In this document: positions 29,641 through 39,073 of the stretch, one piece after another
How the letters are laid out: each line of letters starts with the position of its first letter
How positions within the stretch are numbered: the first letter of the stretch is position 1
NCBI RefSeq assembly: GCF_019799925.1
Contig: NZ_JABGCG010000007.1
Span: 62,001 to 126,000, forward strand
Direction: 5' to 3'
Length of the DNA: 64,000 nucleotides
Source of the DNA: Blastococcus sp. CPCC 205250
Lineage (GTDB): Bacteria; Actinomycetota; Actinomycetes; Mycobacteriales; Geodermatophilaceae
Notes under the pieces: generated by a model
Databases searched by the model: none
What the model was told of the DNA's origin: nothing
Seen by the model: only the letters and a program-made list of their open reading frames with translations
Translations under genes and position numbers: made by a program

Positions 29641-30843
29641 CTAGTCGGCGATGAGGTCGCGCTGGGCCGGCAGCAGCTCGTTCATCCGCGCGTAGTCGTC
29701 GGGGGCGGTGAGCCCGCCGACGTCGACGCTGGCCAGGAAGGTCCGGAACCCGACGTAGCAGCGCTGGTAGAACACCCCGCCGCCGGAGTCGAAGACGAAG
29801 CAGGGGGCCTCGGGGATGGCCGGCAGCACGAACGGCGTCCCGCCGAAGGCCGTGGCCTCCAGCTGCGCGAAGCCGTCGTAGACGGCGTTGGTCTGCTCGG
29901 TGCTGCCGAAGCGGTAGACCGCGACGGCGTACAGCCGGTCCCCCTCGTCGGACTGCTTGGCGTAGAAGCCGGTGAACCCGTTGCTGCCGAGCAGCTCGCG
30001 CTCCCGGACCGGGTCGATCGCGACCCGCAGGTAGCCCTCGAAGTCGTAGGGCCCGGAGAAGTCGTTGAACTCCCCCGGCGGGTCCAGGGTCATGCCCTGC
30101 AGCCCGTCGGGGTCGGTGGGCAGCGACGGGACGTCGGCCTGCGGCGTGGGCGTGAAGCCCTGCAGCAGCGTCACCTGGTCGCCGAGCACGCGGGTGACGT
30201 CGTCGCCGGCAGCGGCCGCGAGGCTCTCGTGCCAGACGTAGGCGACCATCCGCCCGACCGGCACGAACGCCTGCACCGTGGCCCGGTCGCCGTCCTGGAG
30301 CAGCAGCGCCCCGCCGTCGACGTCCACGTCGACCGGCTGGAAACCGTCGATGGCCTGCGCCTCGACCAGCTCCTCCGCGGCCAGGACCGCGGCCTCCGGG
30401 TCGGACATCTCCATGGCGAGGGTGAGCGTGCCGAAGGCACCGTCGGCGGTCCGGTTGCACTGGCCCCAGGCCGTGACGAACCCGTAGCGCTCCAGGACGT
30501 CGGCCGCGGAGCCCGGGGTGAAGTACACCGACTCCAGCGCGGCCGCCGACGTCGACGGCCCCGACGGGAAGCACGACTCGGTGCGGTCCGGGAAGCTCGT
30601 CTGCACCAGCGCGGTCACCGAGGCGATGCGGTGGGCCTCGAGGAGCAGTCCGACGCCGCGCGTCGGCGGCGGGGTCACCTCGATCGAGGGCTCGGCGGGC
30701 TCGCTGGTCGGCGGCGCGCTGGTGGTGGGCGGGGGCGCGGCGCTGCTGGCCGGGCTCGCACTGCCCTCGACGGTGCTGGTGCACCCGGCCAGCGCGGTGA
30801 ACAGCAGCAGGCCCGCCGTCCGGGCGCGCCACCGCCGGGTCAC
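29641..30843 (-). CDS. Secreted lipoprotein with internally repeated domain, function unknown
   Basis: 400 residues from the GTG at 30843. The lipoprotein signal is [19 protein letters not shown] with the lipidated Cys at 21, followed by a Ser/Pro/Thr linker of about 40 residues, as for a cell-wall-spanning anchor. The two halves of the mature part look alike: [11 protein letters not shown] ... TLTLAMEM near the middle and [12 protein letters not shown] ... YAVAVYRFG near the end. Four Cys remain in the mature part. It might belong to the DUF7373-type actinobacterial lipoproteins, but I cannot confirm this. Its GTG overlaps the carbonic anhydrase stop (GTGA), so the two are coupled. Confidence 0.8.
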   Translation of the reverse strand: MTRRWRARTAGLLLFTALAGCTSTVEGSASPASSAAPPPTTSAPPTSEPAEPSIEVTPPPTRGVGLLLEAHRIASVTALVQTSFPDRTESCFPSGPSTSAAALESVYFTPGSAADVLERYGFVTAWGQCNRTADGAFGTLTLAMEMSDPEAAVLAAEELVEAQAIDGFQPVDVDVDGGALLLQDGDRATVQAFVPVGRMVAYVWHESLAAAAGDDVTRVLGDQVTLLQGFTPTPQADVPSLPTDPDGLQGMTLDPPGEFNDFSGPYDFEGYLRVAIDPVRERELLGSNGFTGFYAKQSDEGDRLYAVAVYRFGSTEQTNAVYDGFAQLEATAFGGTPFVLPAIPEAPCFVFDSGGGVFYQRCYVGFRTFLASVDVGGLTAPDDYARMNELLPAQRDLIAD

Positions 30844-31328
30844 GGGCGGACCTGGCGCAGCCGGCCGGTGGAGACGTCGTAGACGGTCCCGCAGATGTCC
30901 CTGGAGACCAGGTAGGGGCTCTCCTGCAGCAGCCGGATGGAGGTCCGCACGTCCTCGTCGACGTCGGTGAAGGTGCGTGCCGGCCACGGGGGGCGGTGCC
31001 CGGTGGCCTCCTCGACCAGGTCGGCGAAGGACTCGTCGTCGGTCTTCTGCAGACCGCAGTCGGTGTGGTGCACCAGGACGATCTCGCGGGTGCCGAGCAC
31101 GTGCTGGGAGATCGTCAGCGAGCGGATCGTGTCCTCGGTGACCACCCCGCCGGCGTTGCGGATGACGTGCGCGTCGCCGACGGCGAGGCCCAGCAGGGGG
31201 AACAGCGGCATCCGCGAGTCCATGCAGGCGACGACCGCCACCTTGCGCGCGGGGGCGACGGGCAGCTCGCCCGCGAAGGACCGCGCCCACTCCTCGTTCG
31301 CCGCCAGCATCCGCTCGTACTCGGCCAC
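30840..31328 (-). CDS. Beta-class carbonic anhydrase
   Basis: 162 residues from a GTG with GGGAGG 7 bases upstream. The zinc ligands are C35 (VACMDSRM), H88 and C91 (VHHTDCG), with the Asp37-Arg39 dyad. VIRNAGGVVTEDTIRSL is also typical. It interconverts CO2 and bicarbonate in the cytoplasm. A TAGCCT -10-like box (31370-31365) lies about 37 bases before the start. It forms a two-gene unit with the downstream lipoprotein. Confidence 0.95.
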   Translation of the reverse strand: MAEYERMLAANEEWARSFAGELPVAPARKVAVVACMDSRMPLFPLLGLAVGDAHVIRNAGGVVTEDTIRSLTISQHVLGTREIVLVHHTDCGLQKTDDESFADLVEEATGHRPPWPARTFTDVDEDVRTSIRLLQESPYLVSRDICGTVYDVSTGRLRQVRP

Positions 31329-31398
31329 GTCGCCGCCTCCCGTCCGTACCTCCAGGGCGGATAGAGGCTAGCGGCGGGTCGTCGGCCAGGATGGCGGG

Positions 31399-32592
31399 GT
31401 GCGCACGGTCGAGGAACACCGGGCAGCGGTCACCGCCCTGCTGCCGTCCATGCCGGCCGAGCGGGTGCCGCTCGAGCAGGCCCACGGGCGGGTGCTGGCG
31501 GCGGACCTGCCGGCGCTGGTCGCCCTCCCCGGCTTCGACAACTCGGCCATGGACGGCTACGCCGCCCGGGCGGCCGAGCTGGCCCGGCTGCCCGCGCGGA
31601 TGCCGGTGGCCGACGACATCCCGGCCGGCCGGACCGACGTGCGCCCGCTCGAGCCGGGCACGGTGCAGCGGATCATGACCGGCGCACCGCTGCCGCCGGG
31701 CGCGGACGTCGTCGTCCCCGTCGAGCAGACCGACGCCCGCACCGACGTCGTGGAGATCCGCGCCTGCCCCGCCGCCGGCACCCACCTGCGCCGCGCCGGC
31801 GAGGACATCTCCGCGGGCACCGTCGCCCTGGCGGCCGGCACCCCGCTGGGCGCCGCGCAGCTGGGCCTGGCCGCCGCCGTCGGCCACCGCGAGCTGCCCG
31901 TGGCCCGCCGGCCGCGGGTGCTGGTCCTGTCCACCGGCAGCGAGCTGGTCGAGCCCGGTGCCGACCTCCTGCCGGGTCAGATCTACGAGTCCAACTCCGC
32001 GCTGCTCGCGGCCGCCGTGGCCGACGCCGGCGGGACGGCGCGCCGGCTGCACTTCGTGCCCGACGACGTCGACGAGTTCCTCGCCACCGTGCGCGCCGAG
32101 CTGGCCACCGCCGACCTGCTGGTCACCAGCGGCGGGGTGAGCGCCGGGGCCTACGAGGTGGTCAAGGACGCGTTCGCCGCACTCGGCACGGTCGAGTTCG
32201 TCAAGGTGGCCATGCAGCCCGGCGGCCCGCAGGGGGCGGGCACCGTCGACGGCGTCCCGGTGGTCACCCTCCCCGGCAACCCGGTGAGCTCGTTCGTCTC
32301 CTTCGAGGTCTTCGTGCGCCCGGCCCTGCGCCGCGCCCTGGGCCACGCCACCCCCGACCGGCTGCGCGCCCCCGCCGACCTGACCGAGCCGCTGCGCTCC
32401 CCCGCCGGGCGCCGCCAGTTCCTGCGCGGCCGCTACGACGGCGGTCAGGTGTCCCAGGTCGGCGGCCCCGGCTCGCACCTGGTCGCCCACCTCGCGCGCG
32501 CCAACTGCCTGGTCGTCGTCCCCGAGGACGTCACCGAACTGCCCGCCGGCGCCTCCGTGGACGTCGTGCTGATCGAGGGAGCACTCCAGTGA
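31399..32592 (+). CDS. moeA: Molybdopterin molybdenumtransferase MoeA
   Basis: 397 residues from a GTG. Motifs: FDNSAMDGYA, the IMTGAPLPPGADVVVPVEQT region, VLVLSTGSELVEPG, LVTSGGVSAGAYEVVKDAF and LPGNPVSSFVSFEVFV. MoeA inserts molybdate into adenylylated molybdopterin. It begins a molybdenum-cofactor operon; its stop overlaps moaC by four bases (ATGA-type). No ribosome site precedes the GTG; a weak -10-like CAGGAT lies 6 bases before it. Confidence 0.96.
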   Translation: MRTVEEHRAAVTALLPSMPAERVPLEQAHGRVLAADLPALVALPGFDNSAMDGYAARAAELARLPARMPVADDIPAGRTDVRPLEPGTVQRIMTGAPLPPGADVVVPVEQTDARTDVVEIRACPAAGTHLRRAGEDISAGTVALAAGTPLGAAQLGLAAAVGHRELPVARRPRVLVLSTGSELVEPGADLLPGQIYESNSALLAAAVADAGGTARRLHFVPDDVDEFLATVRAELATADLLVTSGGVSAGAYEVVKDAFAALGTVEFVKVAMQPGGPQGAGTVDGVPVVTLPGNPVSSFVSFEVFVRPALRRALGHATPDRLRAPADLTEPLRSPAGRRQFLRGRYDGGQVSQVGGPGSHLVAHLARANCLVVVPEDVTELPAGASVDVVLIEGALQ

Positions 32593-33062
32593 CCGAACCG
32601 CGCCTCACCCACGTCGACGAGTCCGGCGCCGCCCGGATGGTCGACGTCTCGGCGAAGGCCGTCACCGCCCGCGAGGCCACCGCCGCCGGCCGCGTGCTGG
32701 TCAGCCCCGAGGTGGTCGCCCTGCTCCGCGGCGAGGGGGTGCCCAAGGGCGACGCCCTCGCCGTGGCGCGCATCGCCGGCATCGCCGGTGCCAAGCGGAC
32801 GCCGGACCTGATCCCGCTGTGCCACCCCATCGCGCTGCACGGCGTGACCGTCGAGCTCGAGGTCACCGACGAGGCCGTGGAGATCACCGCGACCGCGCGC
32901 ACCGCCGACCGCACCGGGATCGAGATGGAGGCGCTGACCTCGGTCGCCGTGGCCGGCCTGACGATGATCGACATGGTGAAGGCGGTCGACCCGCGCGCCT
33001 CGATCACCGACGTGCGGCTGCTGGCCAAGTCCGGCGGCAAGAGCGGGCAGTGGACGCGGTGA
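32589..33062 (+). CDS. moaC: Cyclic pyranopterin monophosphate synthase MoaC
   Basis: 157 residues. The N-terminal HVDESGAARMVDVSAKAVTA, LIPLCHPIALHGV and the active-site EMEALTSVAVAGLTMIDMVK with KSGGKSG at the C-terminus are all diagnostic. MoaC forms cyclic pyranopterin monophosphate from the MoaA product. MoaA itself is not in this window. It overlaps moeA and moaB by four bases each. Confidence 0.98.
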   Translation: MTEPRLTHVDESGAARMVDVSAKAVTAREATAAGRVLVSPEVVALLRGEGVPKGDALAVARIAGIAGAKRTPDLIPLCHPIALHGVTVELEVTDEAVEITATARTADRTGIEMEALTSVAVAGLTMIDMVKAVDPRASITDVRLLAKSGGKSGQWTR

Positions 33063-33550
33063 CGCTGCCGGAGGGGGCCCGCGCCGTCGTCGTCACCGCG
33101 TCGAACCGCGCGTCGGCGGGGGTCTACGAGGACCGCAGCGGGCAGGTGCTCGCCGAGGGGCTGCGCGGCCTGGGCTTCGCCGTCGAGGGCCCGCACGTGC
33201 TGCCCGACGACCGCGCGGCGCTCGCGGGGGTCCTGCGCGAGGCGGTGGCGTCGGGCGCGGACGTCGTCCTCACCACCGGCGGCACGGGCCTGTCCCCCAC
33301 CGACGTCACGCCCGAGGCGACCCGCGACGTGCTGGAGCGGGAGGCGCCGGGGATCGCCGACGCCGTCCGCCGCTACGGGGCGCCGCAGGTGCCGACGGCC
33401 GTGCTCTCCCGTGGGCTGGCCGGCACCGCGGGCCGGACGCTGATCGTCAACCTGCCCGGCTCGACCGGTGGCGTGCGCGACGGCCTCGCCATCCTCGGGC
33501 CGCTGCTCCCCCACGTGGTCAGCCAGCTCCGCGGCGGCGACCACGTCTGA
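33059..33550 (+). CDS. moaB: Molybdopterin adenylyltransferase-like protein (MoaB/MogA)
   Basis: 163 residues from a GTG overlapping the moaC stop (GTGA). The nucleotide and pterin motifs are TASNRASAGVYEDRSG and LTTGGTGLSPTDVTPEAT, and the C-terminal segment LIVNLPGSTGGVRDGLAIL is typical. It adenylylates molybdopterin before MoeA acts. It is the last gene of the moeA-moaC-moaB operon and is followed by a strong hairpin. Confidence 0.95.
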   Translation: MTLPEGARAVVVTASNRASAGVYEDRSGQVLAEGLRGLGFAVEGPHVLPDDRAALAGVLREAVASGADVVLTTGGTGLSPTDVTPEATRDVLEREAPGIADAVRRYGAPQVPTAVLSRGLAGTAGRTLIVNLPGSTGGVRDGLAILGPLLPHVVSQLRGGDHV

Positions 33551-33624
33551 CGTCGTCCTCCCGGACGACACCGCGGCCACGTGCCGTTCCCCGGCTGCCG
33601 TGAGCCCTGCCCGCCGACCCGCCG

Positions 33625-33673
33625 GGGACCCTGCGGGCCCGCCACCGGGCCGCCGCCTCGCAGGGCGGGTCCC
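33625..33673. terminator. Composite hairpin between moaB and fdhD
   Basis: Outer helix GGGACC/GGTCCC with CTGCG/CGCAG, and an inner helix GGCCCG/CGGGCC. It lies between convergent genes moaB and fdhD and can serve both. A few T residues follow on the plus strand (CCCGTTCC). Confidence 0.75.
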
Positions 33674-33678
33674 GTTCC

Positions 33679-34506
33679 TCAGACTCCGCTGATGCGCTCC
33701 GTCCGCGTGTAGACGTTGCAGCCGTCGCCGCGGAGGAAGCCGACCAGCGTGATGCCCACATCGGCGGCCAGCTCCACCGCCAGCGACGACGGCGCCGAGA
33801 CCGCGGCCAGCACCGGGATGCCCGCCATCGCCGCCTTCTGGGTCAGTTCGAAGCTCGCCCGCCCGCTGACCATGAGCACGTGCCCGGCCAGCGGCAGCCG
33901 CCCGGCGCGCAGGGCGTCGCCCACCACCTTGTCGACGGCGTTGTGCCGGCCGACGTCCTCGCGCAGGGCGACGAGCTCGCCCCCGGCGGTGAACAGCCCG
34001 GCCGCGTGCAGCCCGCCGGTCTTCTCGAAGACCTGCTGGGCGGCCCGCAGCCGGTCGGGCAGCGCCAGCAGCGTGTCCAGCGGCAGCCGCACGTCGTCGG
34101 CCGCGACGTCGTGGCGGGTGCGGGTGCGGATGGCGTCGATGCTCGCCTTGCCGCAGACCCCGCAGGAGCTGGAGGTCAGGAAGTTGCGGTCCAGCGCGGT
34201 GTCCGGCGGCTCGACGCCCGCGGCCAGGTCGACGTCGACGACGTTGTAGGTGTTGCGGCCGTCGGCGTCCACCGAGTCGCAGTAGCGCAGCGCGAGGACG
34301 TCGGCGTCGGAGGCGATGACGCCCTCCGTCGCGAGGAACCCGTGCACGAGGTCGAAGTCGTCCCCGGGCGTGCGCATCGTGACCGCCAGGGGCGTCCCCG
34401 ACAGCCGGATCTCCAGCGGCTCCTCGGCCGCGACGGTGTCCGGTCGCGTCGTGCGGTGCTCCCCGCGGATGCGCAGCACCGGTGTCCGGCTCGTCACTCG
34501 TCCCAC
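33679..34506 (-). CDS. fdhD: Formate dehydrogenase sulfurtransfer protein FdhD
   Basis: 275 residues from a GTG; a second GTG lies three codons later. The sulfur-relay CxxC is C115-C118 ([11 protein letters not shown]). [40 protein letters not shown] and the C-terminal [12 protein letters not shown] match the family. It passes sulfur from a cysteine desulfurase to the molybdenum centre of formate dehydrogenase. No formate dehydrogenase gene is in the window. It is divergent from the mobA-like gene. Confidence 0.96.
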   Translation of the reverse strand: MGRVTSRTPVLRIRGEHRTTRPDTVAAEEPLEIRLSGTPLAVTMRTPGDDFDLVHGFLATEGVIASDADVLALRYCDSVDADGRNTYNVVDVDLAAGVEPPDTALDRNFLTSSSCGVCGKASIDAIRTRTRHDVAADDVRLPLDTLLALPDRLRAAQQVFEKTGGLHAAGLFTAGGELVALREDVGRHNAVDKVVGDALRAGRLPLAGHVLMVSGRASFELTQKAAMAGIPVLAAVSAPSSLAVELAADVGITLVGFLRGDGCNVYTRTERISGV

Positions 34507-34535
34507 GTCGGGCGACGGTACCCACGCCGCGGCCG

Positions 34536-34550
34536 TACGGTTCGCTCGTG
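34536..34550 (+). promoter_or_regulatory. -10 box and leaderless start of the mobA-like gene
   Basis: TACGGT (34536-34541), six bases TCGCTC, then the GTG start at 34548. The arrangement is the same as at the DUF5319-like gene. No ribosome site is present. Confidence 0.55.
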
Positions 34551-35150
34551 CCCGCGCTGCCGTCCTACGCCGCCGTCGTCCTGGCCGGTGGTCGGGCGGC
34601 CCGGCTCGGCGGGCAGGCCAAGCCCCAGCTCGAGGTCGGCGGGCGCTCCATGCTCGCCGCCGTCCTGGCCGCCGTGGCCGACGCGGAGCCGCGGGTGGTG
34701 GTCGGCCCGCCGCAGCCGGTCCCCGGTGGCGCGGTCGTCGTCCGCGAGCACCCGCCGGGCGGCGGGCCGGTCGCGGCGATGCGCGCCGGTTTGGCCCGTG
34801 TGGACACCGACGTCGTCGCCGTCCTGGCCGGGGACCTGCCGTTCCTCACGACGGGGCTCGTGGTCCAGCTGCGCGAGCGGCTCACCGGGGACGGCGTGCT
34901 CGTGGTGGACGACGCCGGCCGCGACCAGCTGCTCCTCGGGGTGTGGCGCACCGCGGCGCTGCGCCGCGTGCTGGCCGGGGCGGCGGCCCACGCGCCGGTG
35001 CGCCGGGTCCTGGCCCCGCTGACGGTCACCCGGTGGCGCCCGCCCGTCGAGCCCGGGGTGCCGGCGCCGTGGACCGACTGCGACACCCCGGCCGACCTGG
35101 CCCGCGCGCGTGCCGCGGCCGCCGCGAGTGCCACCCCGACCACCGGGTAG
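34548..35150 (+). CDS. mobA: MobA-like molybdenum cofactor guanylyltransferase
   Basis: 200 residues. The nucleotidyltransferase signature is [20 protein letters not shown], the metal-binding motif LAGDLPFL, and the C-terminal [12 protein letters not shown] is typical of MobA. It would attach GMP to molybdopterin. The family also includes CTP-using and cofactor F420-related enzymes, so substrate specificity is less sure. Neighbouring moa, moe and fdhD genes support the molybdenum role. It ends 9 bases before the next gene. Confidence 0.85.
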   Translation: MPALPSYAAVVLAGGRAARLGGQAKPQLEVGGRSMLAAVLAAVADAEPRVVVGPPQPVPGGAVVVREHPPGGGPVAAMRAGLARVDTDVVAVLAGDLPFLTTGLVVQLRERLTGDGVLVVDDAGRDQLLLGVWRTAALRRVLAGAAAHAPVRRVLAPLTVTRWRPPVEPGVPAPWTDCDTPADLARARAAAAASATPTTG

Positions 35151-35159
35151 GGGCGGGGC

Positions 35160-35822
35160 ATGCGTGTCGTCGTCGCCGGAGCCCACGGGCAGGTCGCCCG
35201 CCGTCTCGGCCGTCTGCTGTCCGCCCGCGGGGACACCGTCGTCGGGATCGTCCGCGACCCGGCGCACCGCGGGGACCTCGCCGACGACGGCGTGGAGGCG
35301 GCCGTGGTCGACCTCGAGGCGGCGTCGGTGGACGAGGTCGCGGCGGTCGCCCGCGGCGCCGACGCGGTGGTCTTCGCCGCCGGCGCGGGGCCGGGCAGCG
35401 GGATCGCGCGCAAGGACACCGTCGACCGCGCCGCCGCCGTCCTGCTCGCCGACGCGGCCGAGCAGGCCGGGGTGCGCACCTACCTGCTCGTCTCCTCCAT
35501 GGGCGTCGACTCGGTCGCGGGCGGAGCGACCCCCGCGGGCGTCGACGAGGTGTTCACCGCCTACCTGCGTGCCAAGCTCGCCGCCGAGGAGGCGGTGCTG
35601 GCCCGCTCGGCGCTCGCGGTGACCGTGCTCCGGCCCGGCGGGCTCACCGACGACCCCGGCACCGGCCGGGTGACCCTGGCCCGGTCGGTCGACCGGGGCT
35701 CGGTGCCGCGGGACGACGTGGCGGCCGTGCTGGCCGGCCTCCTCGAGTCGCCGCGCCACGGCGCGGTGCTGGAGCTGGTCTCCGGACCGACGCCGGTCGC
35801 CGACGCCGTCAGCGCGGCCTGA
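35160..35822 (+). CDS. NAD(P)-binding Rossmann protein (atypical SDR, NmrA/YwnB-like)
   Basis: 220 residues from an ATG with GGGGCGGGG upstream. The dinucleotide-binding motif is [18 protein letters not shown] (GxxGxxxR variant typical of atypical SDRs). [22 protein letters not shown] and [17 protein letters not shown] follow. The active-site Tyr is not in a classical Yxxx[12 protein letters not shown] is the likely counterpart. Substrate unknown. It follows the mobA-like gene closely and its 3' end overlaps the convergent truA by 14 bases. Confidence 0.88.
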   Translation: MRVVVAGAHGQVARRLGRLLSARGDTVVGIVRDPAHRGDLADDGVEAAVVDLEAASVDEVAAVARGADAVVFAAGAGPGSGIARKDTVDRAAAVLLADAAEQAGVRTYLLVSSMGVDSVAGGATPAGVDEVFTAYLRAKLAAEEAVLARSALAVTVLRPGGLTDDPGTGRVTLARSVDRGSVPRDDVAAVLAGLLESPRHGAVLELVSGPTPVADAVSAA

Positions 35823-36627
35823 GCGCCCGGGTGACCACCGCCCGGGCGGCCAGCTCCTCGTCGGGCGGGTAGTCCACCGCCACCAGCGTGAGCCCGCCCG
35901 GGGGCACCACGGGCACCTCGCTGGACCGCTCGGAGGACGACAGCAGCGCCGCGGGCCACCCCGGCGCGCGCCGCCCCTCCCCCACGGCGGTCAGCGCGCC
36001 CACGAGGCTGCGGACCATCGAGTGGCAGAACGCATCGGCCGAGGCGTGGATCCGCACGAGGTCGCCCTCCCGCTCGACCCGCAGGTCCAGCAGGGTGCGG
36101 ATCGTCGTCGCGCCCTCCCGGCGGCGGCAGAAGGCGGCGAAGTCGTGCAGCCCCACCAGCGGGGCGGCGGCGGCCGCCATGGCCCCGGCATCGAGCCGGC
36201 GGGGCCAGCCGACGGTGTCGGCCCGGCGCAGCGGATCGGGGCCGGCATCCACGTCGGTCAGCCGGTAGACGTAGTGGCGGGCGAGCGCACCGAAGCGGGC
36301 GTCGAACTCCGCGGGGACCTCACGGACCGCGCGGACGGCGATGTCGGCCGGCAGCACGCCGCGCAGCCGCCGCACCAGCTTGGCCCGCTGCTCGTCCCAC
36401 ACCGTCCGGGGGACGTCGGCGTGGGCCACCTGGCCGGTCGCGTGGACCCCGGCGTCGGTGCGGCCGGCGACCGTGAGCGACACGGGCCGGCGCAGCACGC
36501 GGGCGAGCCCCTCCTCCAGGTCCGCCTGCACGGTCCGCTGCGCGGGCTGGCGGGCCCAGCCGTGCAGCGCCGTGCCGTCGTAGGCGACGTCGAACCGCAG
36601 CCGCACCCGGTCGTCGGGCACCTGCAC
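35809..36627 (-). CDS. truA: tRNA pseudouridine(38-40) synthase TruA
   Basis: 272 residues from a GTG. The catalytic Asp is D58 in [30 protein letters not shown] and the C-terminal half with [20 protein letters not shown] match the family. It makes pseudouridine at positions 38-40 of tRNA anticodon arms. It is the distal end of the rpoA-rplQ cluster, as in Mycobacterium, but is separated from it here by a terminator (36637-36672). Confidence 0.97.
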   Translation of the reverse strand: MQVPDDRVRLRFDVAYDGTALHGWARQPAQRTVQADLEEGLARVLRRPVSLTVAGRTDAGVHATGQVAHADVPRTVWDEQRAKLVRRLRGVLPADIAVRAVREVPAEFDARFGALARHYVYRLTDVDAGPDPLRRADTVGWPRRLDAGAMAAAAAPLVGLHDFAAFCRRREGATTIRTLLDLRVEREGDLVRIHASADAFCHSMVRSLVGALTAVGEGRRAPGWPAALLSSSERSSEVPVVPPGGLTLVAVDYPPDEELAARAVVTRALRPR

Positions 36628-36636
36628 CGGAGAACG

Positions 36637-36672
36637 GACGAGCCCGCCCCCGGGTTCGGGGGCGGGCTCGTC
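36637..36672 (-). terminator. Terminator after the rplQ-associated gene
   Basis: GACGAGCCCGCCCC (36637-36650) pairs perfectly with GGGGCGGGCTCGTC (36659-36672). It lies 22 bases after the stop of the acidic hypothetical gene, on the minus strand, and separates it from truA. Confidence 0.85.
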
Positions 36673-36694
36673 GCTGAGCTGGGTGCTCAGGGTG

Positions 36695-37075
36695 TCACTG
36701 GGGGTCGGGGGCGGAGTCCCCGCCCTCGTACTGCTGGCTCGCCGTGGCGGCGTCGCCCATCTCGGCTGCCTCGATCTCGGCGGCAGCAGCGGCGGCCACC
36801 CCCGGCGACAGGGCCGGGTCCTCGACGATCGACACGTTCTGCCGCTGCGGCTGCGGCGTCACGGCGCCGTCGTCCTGCCGGTTCCCGTCGGGGCTGTAGA
36901 GGTCGGTGACGACCTCCTGGGCCTCGCGGTCGACCGTGGGGTTGTCGGGGTCGGAAGCGTCCACGGCCGGCGAGGTGTCCCCGCCGGGGCCGGTCGTCTC
37001 GCCGTCCAGGGTCGCGCCCTGGTCCCCGCCGCCGACGGAGACGCCGGAGGCGCCGGGGCTGCCCGGCTCGGTCAC
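36695..37075 (-). CDS. Acidic, low-complexity hypothetical protein coupled to rplQ
   Basis: 126 residues from a GTG that overlaps the rplQ stop (GTGA). It is rich in Gly, Asp, Pro and Ala, strongly acidic, and has no membrane segment, signal or known motif. The C-terminal part contains a possible helix ([20 protein letters not shown]). It probably is disordered. No family is recognised. Position and overlap say it is expressed with L17; its composition resembles the acidic tail of L17 itself. Confidence 0.7.
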   Translation of the reverse strand: MTEPGSPGASGVSVGGGDQGATLDGETTGPGGDTSPAVDASDPDNPTVDREAQEVVTDLYSPDGNRQDDGAVTPQPQRQNVSIVEDPALSPGVAAAAAAEIEAAEMGDAATASQQYEGGDSAPDPQ

Positions 37076-37710
37076 TTGGTGCCGTCCGCGTCCTCGTCGT
37101 TGCCCTCGACCGGCTCGTCGGTCGCCTCGGCGCCGGCCTCGGTGGCGTCGGCCGTCTCGGCCGCCGCCTCGTCCACGACGTCCGCGGTCTCGTCCACGGC
37201 CGGCTCGTCGCCGGTCTCGAGCGCGTCGGCGGTGACCTCGCCGCTGGCGGCGGAAGCGCCGGCAGTGGCACCGGTGGCGGCGCCGGCGGTGGCACCGGCG
37301 AACCGGGTGCCGCGGGCGCGCTCGGCCTCGCCGACGGCCTGCTGACCGACGGTCAGGGCCTCGACCAGCTCGATGACCGCCATGGGGGCGTTGTCGCCCT
37401 TGCGCGGGCCGACCTTGGTGATGCGGGTGTAGCCACCCGGCCGGTTCTCGTAGCGAGGACCGATCTCGGCGAAGAGGTGGTGGACGACGTCCTTGTCACG
37501 GATGGTCGTCATGACCTGACGACGGGCGTGCAGGTCACCGCGCTTGGCCATGGTCACCAGCTTCTCGGCCAGCGGACGCAGCCGCTTGGCCTTCGCCTCG
37601 GTGGTGGTGATCCGGCCGTGCTCGAACAGCGAGGTGGCCAGGTTCGCCAGCATCAGCCGCTCGTGCGACGGGGAACCGCCGAGACGGGGGCCCTTGGTGG
37701 GGGTGGGCAT
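37072..37710 (-). CDS. rplQ: 50S ribosomal protein L17 with long acidic C-terminal extension
   Basis: 212 residues against about 120 for the core. The core begins [20 protein letters not shown] and includes [20 protein letters not shown] and [20 protein letters not shown]. From about residue 125 an Ala/Glu/Asp/Thr-rich tail extends to the end (for example [20 protein letters not shown]). Tails of this kind occur on actinobacterial L17 proteins. It is downstream of rpoA across a 185-base gap with a strong hairpin. Confidence 0.97.
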   Translation of the reverse strand: MPTPTKGPRLGGSPSHERLMLANLATSLFEHGRITTTEAKAKRLRPLAEKLVTMAKRGDLHARRQVMTTIRDKDVVHHLFAEIGPRYENRPGGYTRITKVGPRKGDNAPMAVIELVEALTVGQQAVGEAERARGTRFAGATAGAATGATAGASAASGEVTADALETGDEPAVDETADVVDEAAAETADATEAGAEATDEPVEGNDEDADGTK

Positions 37711-37850
37711 GTCGGTCCTTCCTCAGGCGGCCGGGCGGGCGTGCCGGCTGCGGCCAAGCGTTGTGGAGTGCTGTTCGTCGCCCCGCCGACGTGGAGCCGG
37801 GGAGGAACTGCGCGGTGGTGCGGCGGCGACCAGTGTGGCGGTCGCCGAGA

Positions 37851-37889
37851 CGGCGCCGGACGGCGGGGCGTGCCCGCCGTCCGGCGCCG
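37851..37889 (-). terminator. 17-bp perfect hairpin between rpoA and rplQ
   Basis: 37851-37867 pairs perfectly with 37873-37889 around GCGTG, starting 7 bases after the rpoA stop on the minus strand. It looks like a terminator, yet lies inside what is normally one operon, so rplQ may have its own promoter or depend on readthrough. Confidence 0.7.
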
Positions 37890-37895
37890 GAGTGC

Positions 37896-38960
37896 TCAGA
37901 GCTGCTCGGTCTCCTGGTACACGGCGTCGCCGTAGTCCCCGCCCTCGGCGTACCCGGTGGTCTGGTACGCGTCGGTCTCGTAGCCCTCGTCGTAGCTCTC
38001 GATGGAGCTGGGGATGAACCCGGGCGGGCTGTCCTTGAGCGCCAGGCCCATGGCCGCCAGCTTCATCTTGACCTCGTCGATGGACTTGGCCCCGAAGTTG
38101 CGGATGTCCAGCAGGTCCGCCTCGGAGCGGGTGACGAGCTCACCGACGGTGTGCACGCCCTCGCGCTTGAGGCAGTTGTAGGACCGGACAGTGAGGTCCA
38201 TGTCCTCGATCGGCATCGAGAAGTTCGCGATGTCGGCGGCCTCGGCCGGGCTGGGCCCGACCTCGATGCCCTCGGCGTCGAGGTTCAGCTCGCGGAGCAG
38301 GCCGAAGAGCTCGACCAGCGTGGAGCCGGCACTGGCGATCGCGTCCCGGGGGGCGATCGACGGCTTGGTCTCGACGTCGACGACGAGCCGGTCGAAGTCG
38401 GTGCGCTGCTCGACACGGGTCGCCTCGACGGCGTAGGTGACCTTGAGGACCGGCGAGTAGATCGAGTCGACCGGGATGCGGCCGATCTCCTGACCGGGCT
38501 GCTTGTTCTGCGGCGCGGGCACGTAGCCGCGACCCCGCTCGACGACCAGCTCGATCTCGAGCCGGCCCTTGCCGTTGAGGGTGGCGATGTGCAGGTCGGG
38601 GTTGTGCACCTCGACGCCGGCCGGCGGCGCGATGTCGGCCGCGGTCACCTCACCGGGGCCCTGCTTGCGCAGGTACATGGTCACCGGCTCGTCGGAGTCG
38701 GAGCTGACCACGAGGCCCTTGAGGTTGAGGATGATCTCGGTGACGTCCTCCTTGACGCCCGGCACGGTGGTGAACTCGTGCAGGGTGCCCTCGATCCGGA
38801 TGCTGGTCACGGCAGCACCGGGGATCGACGACAACAGGGTGCGACGCAGGGAGTTGCCGAGCGTGTAGCCGAAGCCCGGCTCGAGCGGCTCGATGACGAA
38901 CCGCGAGCGCTGCTCGGAGATCGTCTCCTCGGTCAGGGTGGGGCGCTGTGCGATGAGCAC
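37896..38960 (-). CDS. rpoA: DNA-directed RNA polymerase subunit alpha
   Basis: 354 residues from the GTG at 38960, with AAGGAG 7 bases upstream. The N-terminal domain has [20 protein letters not shown] and [11 protein letters not shown]; the C-terminal domain has [20 protein letters not shown] and the DNA/activator-binding helix [18 protein letters not shown]. An acidic Tyr/Glu/Asp-rich tail ([19 protein letters not shown]) of about 35 residues follows. Alpha dimerises to start assembly of RNA polymerase. Confidence 0.98.
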   Translation of the reverse strand: MLIAQRPTLTEETISEQRSRFVIEPLEPGFGYTLGNSLRRTLLSSIPGAAVTSIRIEGTLHEFTTVPGVKEDVTEIILNLKGLVVSSDSDEPVTMYLRKQGPGEVTAADIAPPAGVEVHNPDLHIATLNGKGRLEIELVVERGRGYVPAPQNKQPGQEIGRIPVDSIYSPVLKVTYAVEATRVEQRTDFDRLVVDVETKPSIAPRDAIASAGSTLVELFGLLRELNLDAEGIEVGPSPAEAADIANFSMPIEDMDLTVRSYNCLKREGVHTVGELVTRSEADLLDIRNFGAKSIDEVKMKLAAMGLALKDSPPGFIPSSIESYDEGYETDAYQTTGYAEGGDYGDAVYQETEQL

Positions 38961-39073
38961 GGTCGTTCTCCTTCGTGTCCTCCGGCGACCGCCATATGAC
39001 GCCGTGAGGGGGTGGTGCTGGCTCCGGCGGACATCGGTCCGCCCGCCGGAGCCGGGTGGTGCGGTGCGAGCTC

